A DNA stretch of 64,000 bases from Halodurantibacterium daqingensis (lineage in GTDB: Bacteria > Pseudomonadota > Alphaproteobacteria > Rhodobacterales > Rhodobacteraceae): contig NZ_JBHTFQ010000002.1 in NCBI RefSeq assembly GCF_042666235.1, positions 1 through 64,000 on the forward strand. Direction: 5' to 3'. A model generated the notes under the pieces. It was not told where the DNA came from and did not search any database. It saw nothing but the letters and a program-made list of their open reading frames with translations. This document shows, piece by piece, positions 1 through 7,763 of this stretch; positions within the stretch are counted from its first letter, which is position 1, and each line of letters starts with the position of its first letter. The position numbers were made by a program, and so were the translations under genes.

Positions 1-1201
1 AAACTTTATTGCAGTCCAAGCCTTCCGGGCGAGACGACAGCGGCGACGTCAAGCCGACGTCAAGCCCCCTGAGCAATGGTCCAAAATCTCGCTTACCCAG
101 ATCCTTGACCTCCTGTGGGGTGAAAGCCTTGAGGCCATAATAACCGGTCAGCTCCAAAACCCTGACGTCATCATAGATAAATCCCGCAGGGCGACCGACC
201 TGAAGGAACGCAACCCCTCCATGGAAGCGATCACCGATATATGCATCGCGTGTGGTGGCGTAGGCGCGCCATGCCTGGGGGGAACGGAAATAGTAGTATC
301 TTGAGAAGTGGTCGTCGGTCTTCAGCTTTTTCTTGACGTAACTGTCGCAGGCCGACTTGCTGACCTCATGGGATTCCGAGTTATAGCCGATTTCGCCGAG
401 GTCATCTTTGCGGAACAGGTTGAACAGGTCGTTCTGAAAGGCGTAATCCGTGTCAAACTCGCGGGTGACATCGAGGAGAGGCTGAATGCGGCCGGTCTTC
501 AATCCGGAAATTGAAAGACGTCCGGCAGCGGTCATGCGGTAGTCTTTTGACAACGGGCGGAACTCCAACTGACTGGTGCTGAAGGGGTTCACGTAAAGGC
601 TGGGGCACCCAAGTGCGACAGCATTCGTCAGGCCAAGATCATGGAGAAATCTCTCGGTCCTGAAGCCCCGCGTGCCGAAGATCGCGGCCTTGTCGTTCAG
701 CGCGGTGAGCAGCCTGAAGAGGCTGGGTCCGATCGATTCCGGTACCGCAGGCATCTCATCCTGAAGCCCGACGCCGAACGCAAAGATCTTGACGTCGTTC
801 AGCTTCTCGACGAGTGCCGCAGTCGAGGCAAAGCCGACCTCCAGTATCTCGAATAGACCTTCCGCGAGCTTTTCCTTCGCATGTATGATGTTTGCGAAGT
901 TAAGAACGACCCCGTCAAAGTTCTTCTCGACCGGCATGAGTTTCCTCGCGATCGTTTCCTCGGAATCCTCTGGGCGGATACCGGGGAGGCGCCCGATCGT
1001 CGAGAGAGATCGGTCACACTCAAAGATCTTGGCGGCCGACTCGGCATGGATGATGTTCCCGTTATTGGGCGTGACCCAATCGTTGTCGAGCTCCAGGCCC
1101 GCGAGCGTGTTGAACGTGTCAAGAGGCATGCTGCTACGGTTCAGGTAGCGGCTCTGGCACATGGCAGAACCGCTGTAGGCGGGGGTAAACAGTATCCTCA
1201 T
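1..1201 (-). CDS. Polysaccharide pyruvyl transferase family protein (3' end outside window)
   Basis: Reading the minus strand from the ATG at 1201 gives about 400 codons with no stop before the window edge, so the C-terminus is missing. The product begins MRILFTPAYSG and carries a GDRFHGG motif near residue 325, the RxHG-type signature of the polysaccharide pyruvyl transferase family, which ketalises or otherwise decorates surface polysaccharides. Glycosyltransferase-like alternation is visible, but no signal peptide or membrane segment. The Shine-Dalgarno sequence is weak (GAGTGAGCG before the ATG). The gene diverges from a sulfotransferase across 300 bp, which suggests a surface-glycan modification locus. 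Base composition is more A/T rich than the core genes, consistent with transfer. The family assignment is fairly sure; the substrate is unknown. Confidence 0.72.
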   Translation of the reverse strand, partial: MRILFTPAYSGSAMCQSRYLNRSSMPLDTFNTLAGLELDNDWVTPNNGNIIHAESAAKIFECDRSLSTIGRLPGIRPEDSEETIARKLMPVEKNFDGVVLNFANIIHAKEKLAEGLFEILEVGFASTAALVEKLNDVKIFAFGVGLQDEMPAVPESIGPSLFRLLTALNDKAAIFGTRGFRTERFLHDLGLTNAVALGCPSLYVNPFSTSQLEFRPLSKDYRMTAAGRLSISGLKTGRIQPLLDVTREFDTDYAFQNDLFNLFRKDDLGEIGYNSESHEVSKSACDSYVKKKLKTDDHFSRYYYFRSPQAWRAYATTRDAYIGDRFHGGVAFLQVGRPAGFIYDDVRVLELTGYYGLKAFTPQEVKDLGKRDFGPLLRGLDVGLTSPLSSRPEGLDCNKV

Positions 1202-1505
1202 CGCTCACTCTACTCTTAAGGAATCGCTATCGGGCGCATTACAGGCTTTCACTAAACCATCTTTGTGCCAGATGGGCTATCCCATAGTTTGCGATACAAA
1301 TCCGTCCGGTCGCTTGACGTAGGTTTCTGAGCATAGGGTCCGGATGTGCACAAGAAACGCACGGAGGTGTGTTGTCTGCTCCGCTTCTGCAGCGCGCTTC
1401 TGATCGAAATCGGGGAGCTTCTTGTGGCGCGCAGCTGTGATGGTGTAGTTCGTTGTCTAAGCGGGGATCCCGTGTTGTGTTTGCGTATGTGTGTGGGAGT
1501 GCAAG
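1202..1505. other. Divergent intergenic region, no gene seen
   Basis: About 300 bp between two divergent surface-polysaccharide-type genes. Short open frames exist on both strands, but none has a ribosome binding site or recognisable product. It presumably holds both promoters; no convincing -35/-10 pair was identified. The sequence is clearly less GC rich than the chromosome core. Confidence 0.5.
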
Positions 1506-2297
1506 ATGAAGTTTAGCCAGCTCAACAGGGACAATGTTCAGCAGTATCTGTGGGCGAACGGAGATCCCTCTGCTCTGTGGATATTTCAGCACATCCCCAA
1601 GACGGCTGGGTCATCTCTTACAGTCGAACTTCGAAAAAATCGGCCACCGTACCGAAACTTCTTCGCCGATTTTTCAAGCTCGGTTGGTCCTCGAGATCAG
1701 ATGCGGGCCTTGGCCGAGACAGCTGATCTGGCGCCGAGCAAAAAGCCTCTCCGCTCTGCATCTGGACATTTCTTTGCCAGTGAGATGGATGTGCTACTTA
1801 AGAGGTACCCGGACGCGCGGCTGTTCACATTCGTCCGCGATCCAATCGAGCGCGTTGTTTCGAGTTACCGCTACTCCAGAACGCCCGATCACCCCCAGTG
1901 GGAGAAAATGTTGCTCGATTATCCCGATATCGAAACCTTCATCGATCGCTCGCCGATTGCCCGGAATGAAACAGCGTTCTTTATGCTAGGAGTTAGAACA
2001 GGAAACGCGCAGGAGGTCGCGAGTGCCGCGCTTGAAAGATTCAATTTTATCGGGTGTTTAGAGAAGTACCCGGCCAGTTTTCGAGCGCTTTCTTCAATGC
2101 TCTGGCGTCGCTCGGACCCAGAGGTGCGTGTGCGCGTAACTCACGCGACCGAGCACAACCGCGTCGAGCTTTCTGAGTCGATTAGGGCGCAAATAGAACG
2201 AAAAAACTATCTCGATTTGGAAATATACAAGCAAGTCATGAATAAGCTTACAGTTATTGAACGCGCTCTTGAGGCGCCGCCGGGAAATTACTCATAA
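1506..2297 (+). CDS. Sulfotransferase family protein
   Basis: A 263-residue protein predicted to transfer sulfate from PAPS to a carbohydrate or lipid acceptor. Close to the N-terminus is IPKTAGSS, the 5'-phosphosulfate loop of sulfotransferases. Around residue 110 is FVRDPIERVVSSYRYS, the 3'-phosphate-binding segment. I chose the ATG at 1506 because GGGAG lies six bases upstream; an in-frame GTG at 1491 lacks a good site. There is no signal peptide, so it is probably cytoplasmic. It diverges from a pyruvyl transferase-like gene and shares its lower GC content, so both may belong to one acquired polysaccharide locus. The family is secure; the acceptor is unknown. Confidence 0.82.
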   Translation: MKFSQLNRDNVQQYLWANGDPSALWIFQHIPKTAGSSLTVELRKNRPPYRNFFADFSSSVGPRDQMRALAETADLAPSKKPLRSASGHFFASEMDVLLKRYPDARLFTFVRDPIERVVSSYRYSRTPDHPQWEKMLLDYPDIETFIDRSPIARNETAFFMLGVRTGNAQEVASAALERFNFIGCLEKYPASFRALSSMLWRRSDPEVRVRVTHATEHNRVELSESIRAQIERKNYLDLEIYKQVMNKLTVIERALEAPPGNYS

Positions 2298-2308
2298 ATA
2301 ACGCAGAG

Positions 2309-2343
2309 CCAAAAAGAGCGCTGCAGGAACTGGTTCCTGCAGC
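2309..2343 (-). terminator. Rho-independent terminator of the MarR gene
   Basis: A perfect inverted repeat with 11-bp arms GCTGCAGGAAC and GTTCCTGCAGC lies at 2320-2343. On the minus strand it is followed after three bases by TTTTT. It sits just past the stop codon of the minus-strand MarR gene and also faces the end of the sulfotransferase gene. Confidence 0.75.
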
Positions 2344-2362
2344 CTCGCGCGTGATGCCTTTT

Positions 2363-2884
2363 TTATTCTGGCACTGTTTCAGTTTCTGGGGCCTTTTTCG
2401 GTTTCAAGACTTTGGTGAGGGCACGCAGCGTCTTGCTTGTTCTGCTCGTGCGGTACTTGGGCAGTTCCTGGTTCAGCCCCTCAGCAATGGTCTGGAGACT
2501 TGCGGCGATGCGTTCCAGAGTCGCCGTGCCTTCCTCAGTGATCGACACGTAGCTGGCGCGGGCGGCTTCGTCGTCCTTGATGACCGTCACCAAGCCCTGA
2601 GCGCTGAGCTTCTTTATCGCGTTGTTGGCGTTCTGGCGGCTGATCCCCAACTTCTTGGCGACGGAGAACGGTCGAATTGGCTCGGTGGTGGCAACCAGAT
2701 CGAGGAATGCCCAGTGAGTGACGGCAAGCCGGCTTTCGTCGGCCTGCAGGGTTGTTTCGAAGGCGCGCGAGACGCGATCGGCGAGCTTGATCAGCTCTTT
2801 CGCGTCGTCAGCGGTTTTCACTACGGTTTCTTCAGGTGCAGGTTCTGACATGATTGTGTCCTTCTGGGTGTTTCTTGCAGCCAT
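2363..2884 (-). CDS. MarR-family winged-helix transcriptional regulator
   Basis: A 173-residue protein with an N-terminal helical dimerisation region and a winged helix-turn-helix at about residues 75-125 (the segment PFSVAKKLGISRQNANNAIKK is the recognition-helix region, followed by a wing with a KDDEAARASYVS-type turn). MarR proteins bind palindromic operators and are usually released by small ligands. Two starts are plausible: ATG 2884, preceded by CGGAG, and ATG 2851, preceded by AAGGA; the second would give 162 residues. The C-terminus is unusually basic (KVLKPKKAP). A perfect terminator follows. No obvious target operon is adjacent: the neighbours are a sulfotransferase and a transposase fossil. 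Confidence 0.8.
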   Translation of the reverse strand: MAARNTQKDTIMSEPAPEETVVKTADDAKELIKLADRVSRAFETTLQADESRLAVTHWAFLDLVATTEPIRPFSVAKKLGISRQNANNAIKKLSAQGLVTVIKDDEAARASYVSITEEGTATLERIAASLQTIAEGLNQELPKYRTSRTSKTLRALTKVLKPKKAPETETVPE

Positions 2885-3144
2885 TGCTGTCTCCGTTCGC
2901 TAGGGCTCACGGCCATTGGCACGTGTCAAAAGTCTCACATGCAGCTTGCGCATTATCGAAGAGGAGTCAAGTTACTTTACTCGAAAGCGCGGCGGGCCAG
3001 CACGATCGCGCCTGCTTCGCGCCTTCAAGAAATCCTCAGTCCTTCGCATTTGCCGAGTTTGAGAGCATTCTGAAGAGAGGCACTCGGCTGTGCCTGCTGC
3101 GAAGGGCGGCGGGCTGCGCAACAGGTCTTCATGGAGCGTCCGGA

Positions 3145-3462
3145 TCATTTGCCGTCCTTCCGCTCCATGAAGGCCAGCAGCTTTTGTCGGGCACGCAGCT
3201 CCAGCATGGCTTCGCCGCAGGCCTCCTGCAGATCCTTTGGCTGCTTCTCGTATTGCTCGCGAATATCGAGCGGATTGGCCCGAAGCGAGTTCTCCATCCC
3301 CCGCTTCGCGCCCTCGACCCAACCCTCGATCTCGGAGGGCGGAAGGTCAAACGGACGACTCGCCTCGGCCACCGTTGTCTTGCCTTGGATGATCTCGATC
3401 ACCAGCGCCGTTTCCGCTTCGCCGTCCACCGGTTGGATGCTCTCGTCCATCGCCAAACGCAT
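3145..3462 (-). pseudogene. Frameshifted IS transposase OrfA fragment
   Basis: The open frame encodes a fragment with EIIQGKTTVAEASR, FDLPPSEIEGWVE and LRANPLDIREQYEK followed by a coiled-coil-like tail ending ELRARQK. This matches the small helix-turn-helix OrfA of IS3-type elements common in alphaproteobacteria. The expected start of the conserved block, RWTAKRK, is in a different frame directly upstream (about 3405-3430). A single lost base in the AAA run around 3410 would explain the switch. No inverted repeats or recognisable OrfB follow on the minus strand, so this is a dead remnant. The region 2885-3144 below it holds no supportable gene. Confidence 0.6.
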
Positions 3463-3648
3463 CGCTGCGGTCTCGCTTGTAGCATGAGCAGACCTTCACT
3501 GGGGCGATACAGGTGTAAACGTCCGTTCCAAGGCACGACTCCTGCCGCAATAAGACGGGCGAAAAGCCGCTGCGCAGCTTCTTCGGCCACTTTTATCGCG
3601 AACTGCCGCTGTCTTTCTTCTAGTAGGAAATCTTCAGATCATGGGGTT

Positions 3649-3724
3649 TGGTAGGCCCGGAGGGACTCGAACCCCCAACCAAGGCGTTATGAGCGCCCTG
3701 CTCTAACCATTGAGCTACAGGCCC
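3649..3724 (-). tRNA. tRNA with CAU anticodon, probably tRNA-Ile2 (lysidine-modified)
   Basis: A complete 76-nt cloverleaf on the minus strand, starting GGGCCTG and ending in encoded CCA. The anticodon loop is CTCATAA, so the anticodon is CAU. The D-arm and variable region (AGCTCAATGGTTAGAGCAGG, then TTGGTT) resemble tRNA-Ile2 such as E. coli ileX more than initiator or elongator tRNA-Met. Elongator Met remains possible; TilS identity features would decide. Confidence 0.85.
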
Positions 3725-3861
3725 AGCCCATTTTGCCTAGCAGATCGGGCGGCGTGGTCAAGTCCGGTCATCCTTTGCAGGCGAATGACCAGAGCGGATT
3801 GCCCGGGCCGGGCGGATCGTCTATGGGGCAGCAGGATTTCCGCAGCGAAGGGGCGCGCGCC

Positions 3862-4908
3862 ATGACCACCGGGAAGAACGGGCTGACATATGCCGATGCC
3901 GGCGTCGATATCGATGCGGGCAATGCGCTTGTGGAGCGGATCAAGCCCGCGGCCAGACGCTCCGCGCGTCCGGGAGTGATGGCGGGGCTTGGCGGCTTCG
4001 GCGCGCTGTTCGATCTGCGCGCCGCAGGCTATCAGGATCCGATCCTGGTGGCGGCGACGGATGGCGTGGGGACCAAGCTGCGCATCGCGATCGACACCGG
4101 AAATGTGGATACGATCGGAATCGATCTGGTGGCGATGTGCGTCAACGATCTTGTCTGCCAGGGGGCCGAGCCGCTGTTCTTCCTCGACTACTTTGCTACC
4201 GGCAAGCTCGACATCGATCAGGCGACGCGGATCATCAACGGTATCGCCGAAGGCTGCGCCGCCTCGGGCTGCGCGCTGGTGGGCGGGGAAACGGCCGAGA
4301 TGCCGGGCATGTATCACGGCGGCGACTTCGACCTGGCGGGCTTTGCGGTTGGCGCGCTCGAGCGGGGGGCTGACCTGCCCGCAGGCGTCGCGGATGGCGA
4401 TGTGCTGCTCGGGCTGGCTTCTGACGGAGTCCATTCCAACGGCTATTCGCTGGTGCGCAAGATCGTCGAACGTTCGGGCCTTGGCTGGGATGCGCCGGCA
4501 CCGTTTGCGGAGGGCGCCCTTGGTGCGGCTCTGCTTGCGCCGACGCGCCTTTACGTCAAGCCCGTTCTGGCGGCGATCCGGGCGGGCGGCGTGCATGCGC
4601 TTGCCCATATCACCGGCGGCGGTCTGACCGAAAACCTGCCGCGCGTGCTGCCCGAAGATCTGGGTGCCGAGATCGATCTGGGCGCCTGGCCCCTGCCGCC
4701 TGTATTCCGCTGGCTGGCGGGAACGGCCGCGATGGCGGAGGCCGAACTGCTCAAGACGTTCAACGCGGGCATCGGCATGGTGCTTGTCGTGGCAGAAGAG
4801 CAGGCCGCGGCAGCCGAGGCGCTGCTGGCCGAGGCGGGGGAAACTGTCCATCGGATCGGACGGATCGCGCCGGGGCAGGGCGTCCGCTATCGCGGCAGCC
4901 TTCTGTGA
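3862..4908 (+). CDS. purM: Phosphoribosylformylglycinamidine cyclo-ligase (AIR synthetase)
   Basis: A 348-residue PurM that closes the imidazole ring of FGAM to give AIR with ATP, the fifth step of purine synthesis. The sequence shows the family's Gly-rich N-terminal motifs (MAGLGGFGALF; TDGVGTK), VGGETAEMPGMY in the middle, LASDGVHSNGYS and HITGGGLTENLPR. I take ATG 3862 (MTTGKNGLTYADAG), which fits the usual ~345 residues and has GAAGGGG upstream; longer in-frame starts at 3733 and 3823 lack sites and family-like sequence. It overlaps purN by four bases, so the two are translationally coupled. Confidence 0.97.
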   Translation: MTTGKNGLTYADAGVDIDAGNALVERIKPAARRSARPGVMAGLGGFGALFDLRAAGYQDPILVAATDGVGTKLRIAIDTGNVDTIGIDLVAMCVNDLVCQGAEPLFFLDYFATGKLDIDQATRIINGIAEGCAASGCALVGGETAEMPGMYHGGDFDLAGFAVGALERGADLPAGVADGDVLLGLASDGVHSNGYSLVRKIVERSGLGWDAPAPFAEGALGAALLAPTRLYVKPVLAAIRAGGVHALAHITGGGLTENLPRVLPEDLGAEIDLGAWPLPPVFRWLAGTAAMAEAELLKTFNAGIGMVLVVAEEQAAAAEALLAEAGETVHRIGRIAPGQGVRYRGSLL

Positions 4909-5492
4909 AACGCGTCGCGATCCTGATTTCCGGCGGCGGTTCGAACATGATCGCGCTGGCGGAAAGCATGGTGGGCGATCATCCTGCCCGGCCGGTTCTT
5001 GTCGTCTCGAACGAGCCGACGGCAGCGGGTTTGTCGCGCGCGGCGCGCATGGGCATTCCTGCGGCGGCAGTGGATCACCGGCCCTTCGGCAAGGATCGCG
5101 CGGCCTTCGAGCAGGAACTGCTGAAACCGCTTCTAGCCGCCGAGCCCGACATCGTCTGCCTGGCCGGGTTCATGCGGGTTCTGACGCCTGCCTTTGTCAG
5201 CCGGTTCGAGGGGCGGATGCTGAACATCCATCCGTCGCTTCTGCCGAAATATACCGGGCTGCACACCCATGCCCGCGCAATCGCGGCGGGCGATGCCGAG
5301 GCCGGCTGCACCGTGCACGAAGTGACGGCGGCACTGGACGAAGGGCCGATCCTGGGCCAGGCGCGGCTGCCGATCCTGCCGGGTGACACGGCCGAAACGC
5401 TTGCGGCACGGGTGCTGCCGCTTGAACACAGACTTTATCCGGCGGTGCTGCGGCGCGTGGCATCGGGTGACCGGGGGCGGCTTGATCTCTGA
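4905..5492 (+). CDS. purN: Phosphoribosylglycinamide formyltransferase 1
   Basis: A 195-residue PurN (GART) that transfers the formyl group of 10-formyl-THF to GAR in purine synthesis. The N-terminal SGGGSNM loop binds the substrate phosphate. The catalytic Asn-His-Asp set is visible as NIHPSLLPKY (Asn and His about residues 105-107) and the Asp of ALDEGPI. The start is a GTG overlapping the purM stop by four bases; with no separate promoter, translation is presumably coupled to purM. Length is normal. The ~90 bp that follow to rnd contain no gene. Confidence 0.96.
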   Translation: MKRVAILISGGGSNMIALAESMVGDHPARPVLVVSNEPTAAGLSRAARMGIPAAAVDHRPFGKDRAAFEQELLKPLLAAEPDIVCLAGFMRVLTPAFVSRFEGRMLNIHPSLLPKYTGLHTHARAIAAGDAEAGCTVHEVTAALDEGPILGQARLPILPGDTAETLAARVLPLEHRLYPAVLRRVASGDRGRLDL

Positions 5493-5583
5493 TCGTTCCG
5501 GGGCTTTTCTTTGCGGCAGGAACATCCTAAGCAGGGCAGGCGCCGGCAGCCACGATCCTGCGATCCCAGAAGAACGGGCCTGA

Positions 5584-6741
5584 ATGAAGACCATCACCAC
5601 CACCGAAGATCTGGCGCGTTTCTGCGAAGCGGCCAAATCTGAACCCTACGTCACGCTCGACACCGAATTCCTGCGCGAACGTACCTATTATTCCAAGCTG
5701 TGCCTGGTGCAGATGGCGCTTCCCGGGCGCAAGGGCGAGGCGGTCCTTGTGGATCCGCTGGTGGAAGGGCTGTCGCTCGAGCCGCTCTACGACCTGTTTC
5801 GCCACGAGGCGACGGTCAAGGTGTTCCATGCGGCGCGTCAGGATCTGGAGATCTTCTTCATCGAAGGCGGGGTTTTCCCCAAGCCTCTGTTTGATACCCA
5901 GGTTGCGGCAATGGTTTGCGGCTTTGGCGAGCAGGTCGGATACGAGACGCTGGTGAAAAAGATCGCCCGCGCGCCGGTGGACAAGACCTCGCGCTTCACC
6001 GACTGGTCGCGGCGGCCGCTGTCGGATGCGCAGAAATCCTATGCGCTGGCCGATGTCACGCATCTGCGCGACATCTACGAACACCTTGCCGCCGAGATTG
6101 AAAAGACCGGGCGTCAGAAATGGGTGGAAGAGGAGCTGGCGGTACTGACCGAACCCGCGACCTATATCCTCAACCCTGCGGATGCCTGGACGCGCGTCAA
6201 GACGCGGACCACCTCGGGCCGCTTCCTGGCAGTGGTGCGTGAGCTCGCCCGGTTCCGCGAGAATTATGCCCAAAGCAACAATGTGCCGCGCAGCCGGGTG
6301 TACAAGGATGACGCGCTGATCGAGCTTGCCTCGACCCGGCCCACCAATCACGAGGAACTCGGCCGCTCGCGGCTGCTGTTGCGCGAAGCCCGCCGCGGTG
6401 ACATCGCCGAGGGGATTCTTGACGCGATCAAGGCCGGGATGGAGGCGCCGCCCGAGAGCTTTCCAAAGCCCGATCTGGCGCGCGAACAGCTTCAGGTGAA
6501 TCCGGCCCTCGCGGATCTGCTGCGCGTGCTCCTCAAGGCAAAATCCGAGCAGTCGGGCGTTGCAGCCAAGCTGATCGCCTCGTCCGCCGATCTTGATGCG
6601 ATTGCGGCGGGTGAACGTGATCTGCCGGCGCTGCGCGGCTGGCGCGAGGAAGTCTTCGGTCGCGATGCGCTGCGTCTGTGCCGGGGTGAAATTGCCCTCT
6701 CGGCCAAAGGGAGCGCGGTCAAGGTGGTGGCGCTGCGCTAA
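5584..6741 (+). CDS. rnd: Ribonuclease D
   Basis: A 385-residue 3'-5' exoribonuclease of the DEDDy family, involved in tRNA 3'-end trimming. The catalytic acids are visible: Asp/Glu in TLDTEF (residues 24-29), Asp in HAARQDLEIF, and the Tyr-x3-Asp of SYALADVTHL. After the exonuclease domain (about 1-200), an HRDC-type helical domain follows (about 210-290, RELARFRENYAQ), then a basic C-terminus. The ATG follows a modest site. The stop overlaps by four bases the stop of the convergent lipoprotein gene. Unlike many Rhodobacterales, aspS is not adjacent here. Confidence 0.95.
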   Translation: MKTITTTEDLARFCEAAKSEPYVTLDTEFLRERTYYSKLCLVQMALPGRKGEAVLVDPLVEGLSLEPLYDLFRHEATVKVFHAARQDLEIFFIEGGVFPKPLFDTQVAAMVCGFGEQVGYETLVKKIARAPVDKTSRFTDWSRRPLSDAQKSYALADVTHLRDIYEHLAAEIEKTGRQKWVEEELAVLTEPATYILNPADAWTRVKTRTTSGRFLAVVRELARFRENYAQSNNVPRSRVYKDDALIELASTRPTNHEELGRSRLLLREARRGDIAEGILDAIKAGMEAPPESFPKPDLAREQLQVNPALADLLRVLLKAKSEQSGVAAKLIASSADLDAIAAGERDLPALRGWREEVFGRDALRLCRGEIALSAKGSAVKVVALR

Positions 6742-7211
6742 CGGCTGCTGCTGCGCGCATTCTGGGCACCGCTGACGGTGATCTGACGCGCATTCGCCAA
6801 GCGAACAGCGGGCACAAAGATCGCCGCGGTCAATTCACGCGATTGTGGTGTTGAAACGCGCTGCGGCGCCGGGGGCGGTGCCGCGACAAAGCGGAAGCGG
6901 ATTGCCCCGTCAACGGCGCGGCCCTCGTTTTCGGCAAGAAGTGCCGCATTCCACCAGCCTTGCACCGGTTGCCGCGCGGTTGCGCGGACAATGGCGCCGC
7001 CGGGGATGGATTCGACCCGCATGTCGACGATTTCGGCAACCAGGGGACGGGGATCGTCGGCGATGCTGCGCAACCCGCCTGCAGGCTCAAGTGTCGTCAC
7101 CGGTGTCGACCGGCCGAACCAGTTGAGCGGATTGGCGCGCGACTCGCGGACCGTGCTGCAGGCGCTGATCAGAAGCAGCGCCGAAAGCGCAGCAATAAGC
7201 GGCTTGTTCAT
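6738..7211 (-). CDS. Putative lipoprotein, function unknown
   Basis: A 157-residue protein starting MNKPLIAALSALLLISAC. It has a signal peptide and lipobox with Cys18 as the predicted lipidated residue, so it should be anchored in the outer or inner membrane facing the periplasm. The rest has a PTTLEPAGG-like linker and a beta-rich domain (VDMRVESIPGGAIVRATA, FRFVAAPPPAP) without a recognised catalytic motif. ATG 7211 is preceded by AGGGGG; the longer in-frame start at 7259 would bury the signal peptide. It is convergent with rnd and divergent from sufE. Similar small lipoproteins are common hypotheticals in Rhodobacterales. Confidence 0.75.
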   Translation of the reverse strand: MNKPLIAALSALLLISACSTVRESRANPLNWFGRSTPVTTLEPAGGLRSIADDPRPLVAEIVDMRVESIPGGAIVRATARQPVQGWWNAALLAENEGRAVDGAIRFRFVAAPPPAPQRVSTPQSRELTAAIFVPAVRLANARQITVSGAQNARSSSR

Positions 7212-7337
7212 CCCGAACCCCCTGCCCAATTCACTGCCCTCTGGGTAGCGGAAAGCCACGCGCTTGAAAAGCCGCTTCCCGCGGCTGGACCTTTGGACAC
7301 AGCGGGCTTAGGTCATGGGCAGGAAACGGAGGACGCC

Positions 7338-7763
7338 ATGGCCAGCCCTGCATTCGAGGAAATCGCCGAAACCTTCGAGTTTCTGGACGATTGGGAAGAT
7401 CGTTACCGACACGTGATCGAGATGGGCAAGGCAATGCCGCCGCTGCCCGAGGCACTGCGTGTCCCGGCAACCAAGGTCGAGGGCTGTGCCAGCCAGGTCT
7501 GGATCGTGCCCCGGATCGAGGGCGCGGGGGCGAATGCCATCTTCCACTTCCAGGGGGAAAGCGATGCACTGATCGTGCGGGGGCTTATTGCGATCCTTCA
7601 TGCCCTTTACGATGGCCTTACGGTCTCTGAAGTTGTGAAGGTCGATGCCCCCTCCGCACTTGCACGGCTGGGGCTGACCGAGCATCTGTCCTCGCAACGC
7701 TCGAACGGGGTGCGCGCGATGGTCGAGCGCATCCGCATCCTGGCGGCAGCGGAAGCTGCCTAA
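7338..7763 (+). CDS. sufE: SufE-type cysteine desulfuration protein
   Basis: A 141-residue SufE/CsdE protein. It accepts sulfane sulfur from the cysteine desulfurase SufS and passes it to the SufBCD scaffold for Fe-S cluster assembly. The acceptor cysteine is Cys50 in the conserved KVEGCASQVW. The N-terminal FEFLDDWEDRYRHVIEMG is typical. ATG 7338 has a good ACGGAGGA site. It is a single-gene unit: its stop overlaps that of the convergent maeB. The other suf genes are not in the window. Confidence 0.95.
   Translation: MASPAFEEIAETFEFLDDWEDRYRHVIEMGKAMPPLPEALRVPATKVEGCASQVWIVPRIEGAGANAIFHFQGESDALIVRGLIAILHALYDGLTVSEVVKVDAPSALARLGLTEHLSSQRSNGVRAMVERIRILAAAEAA

Noticed and set aside
3733..3861. 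Longer purM start
   Set aside because: The added residues cross the sequence next to the tRNA, lack a ribosome binding site and exceed the family length.
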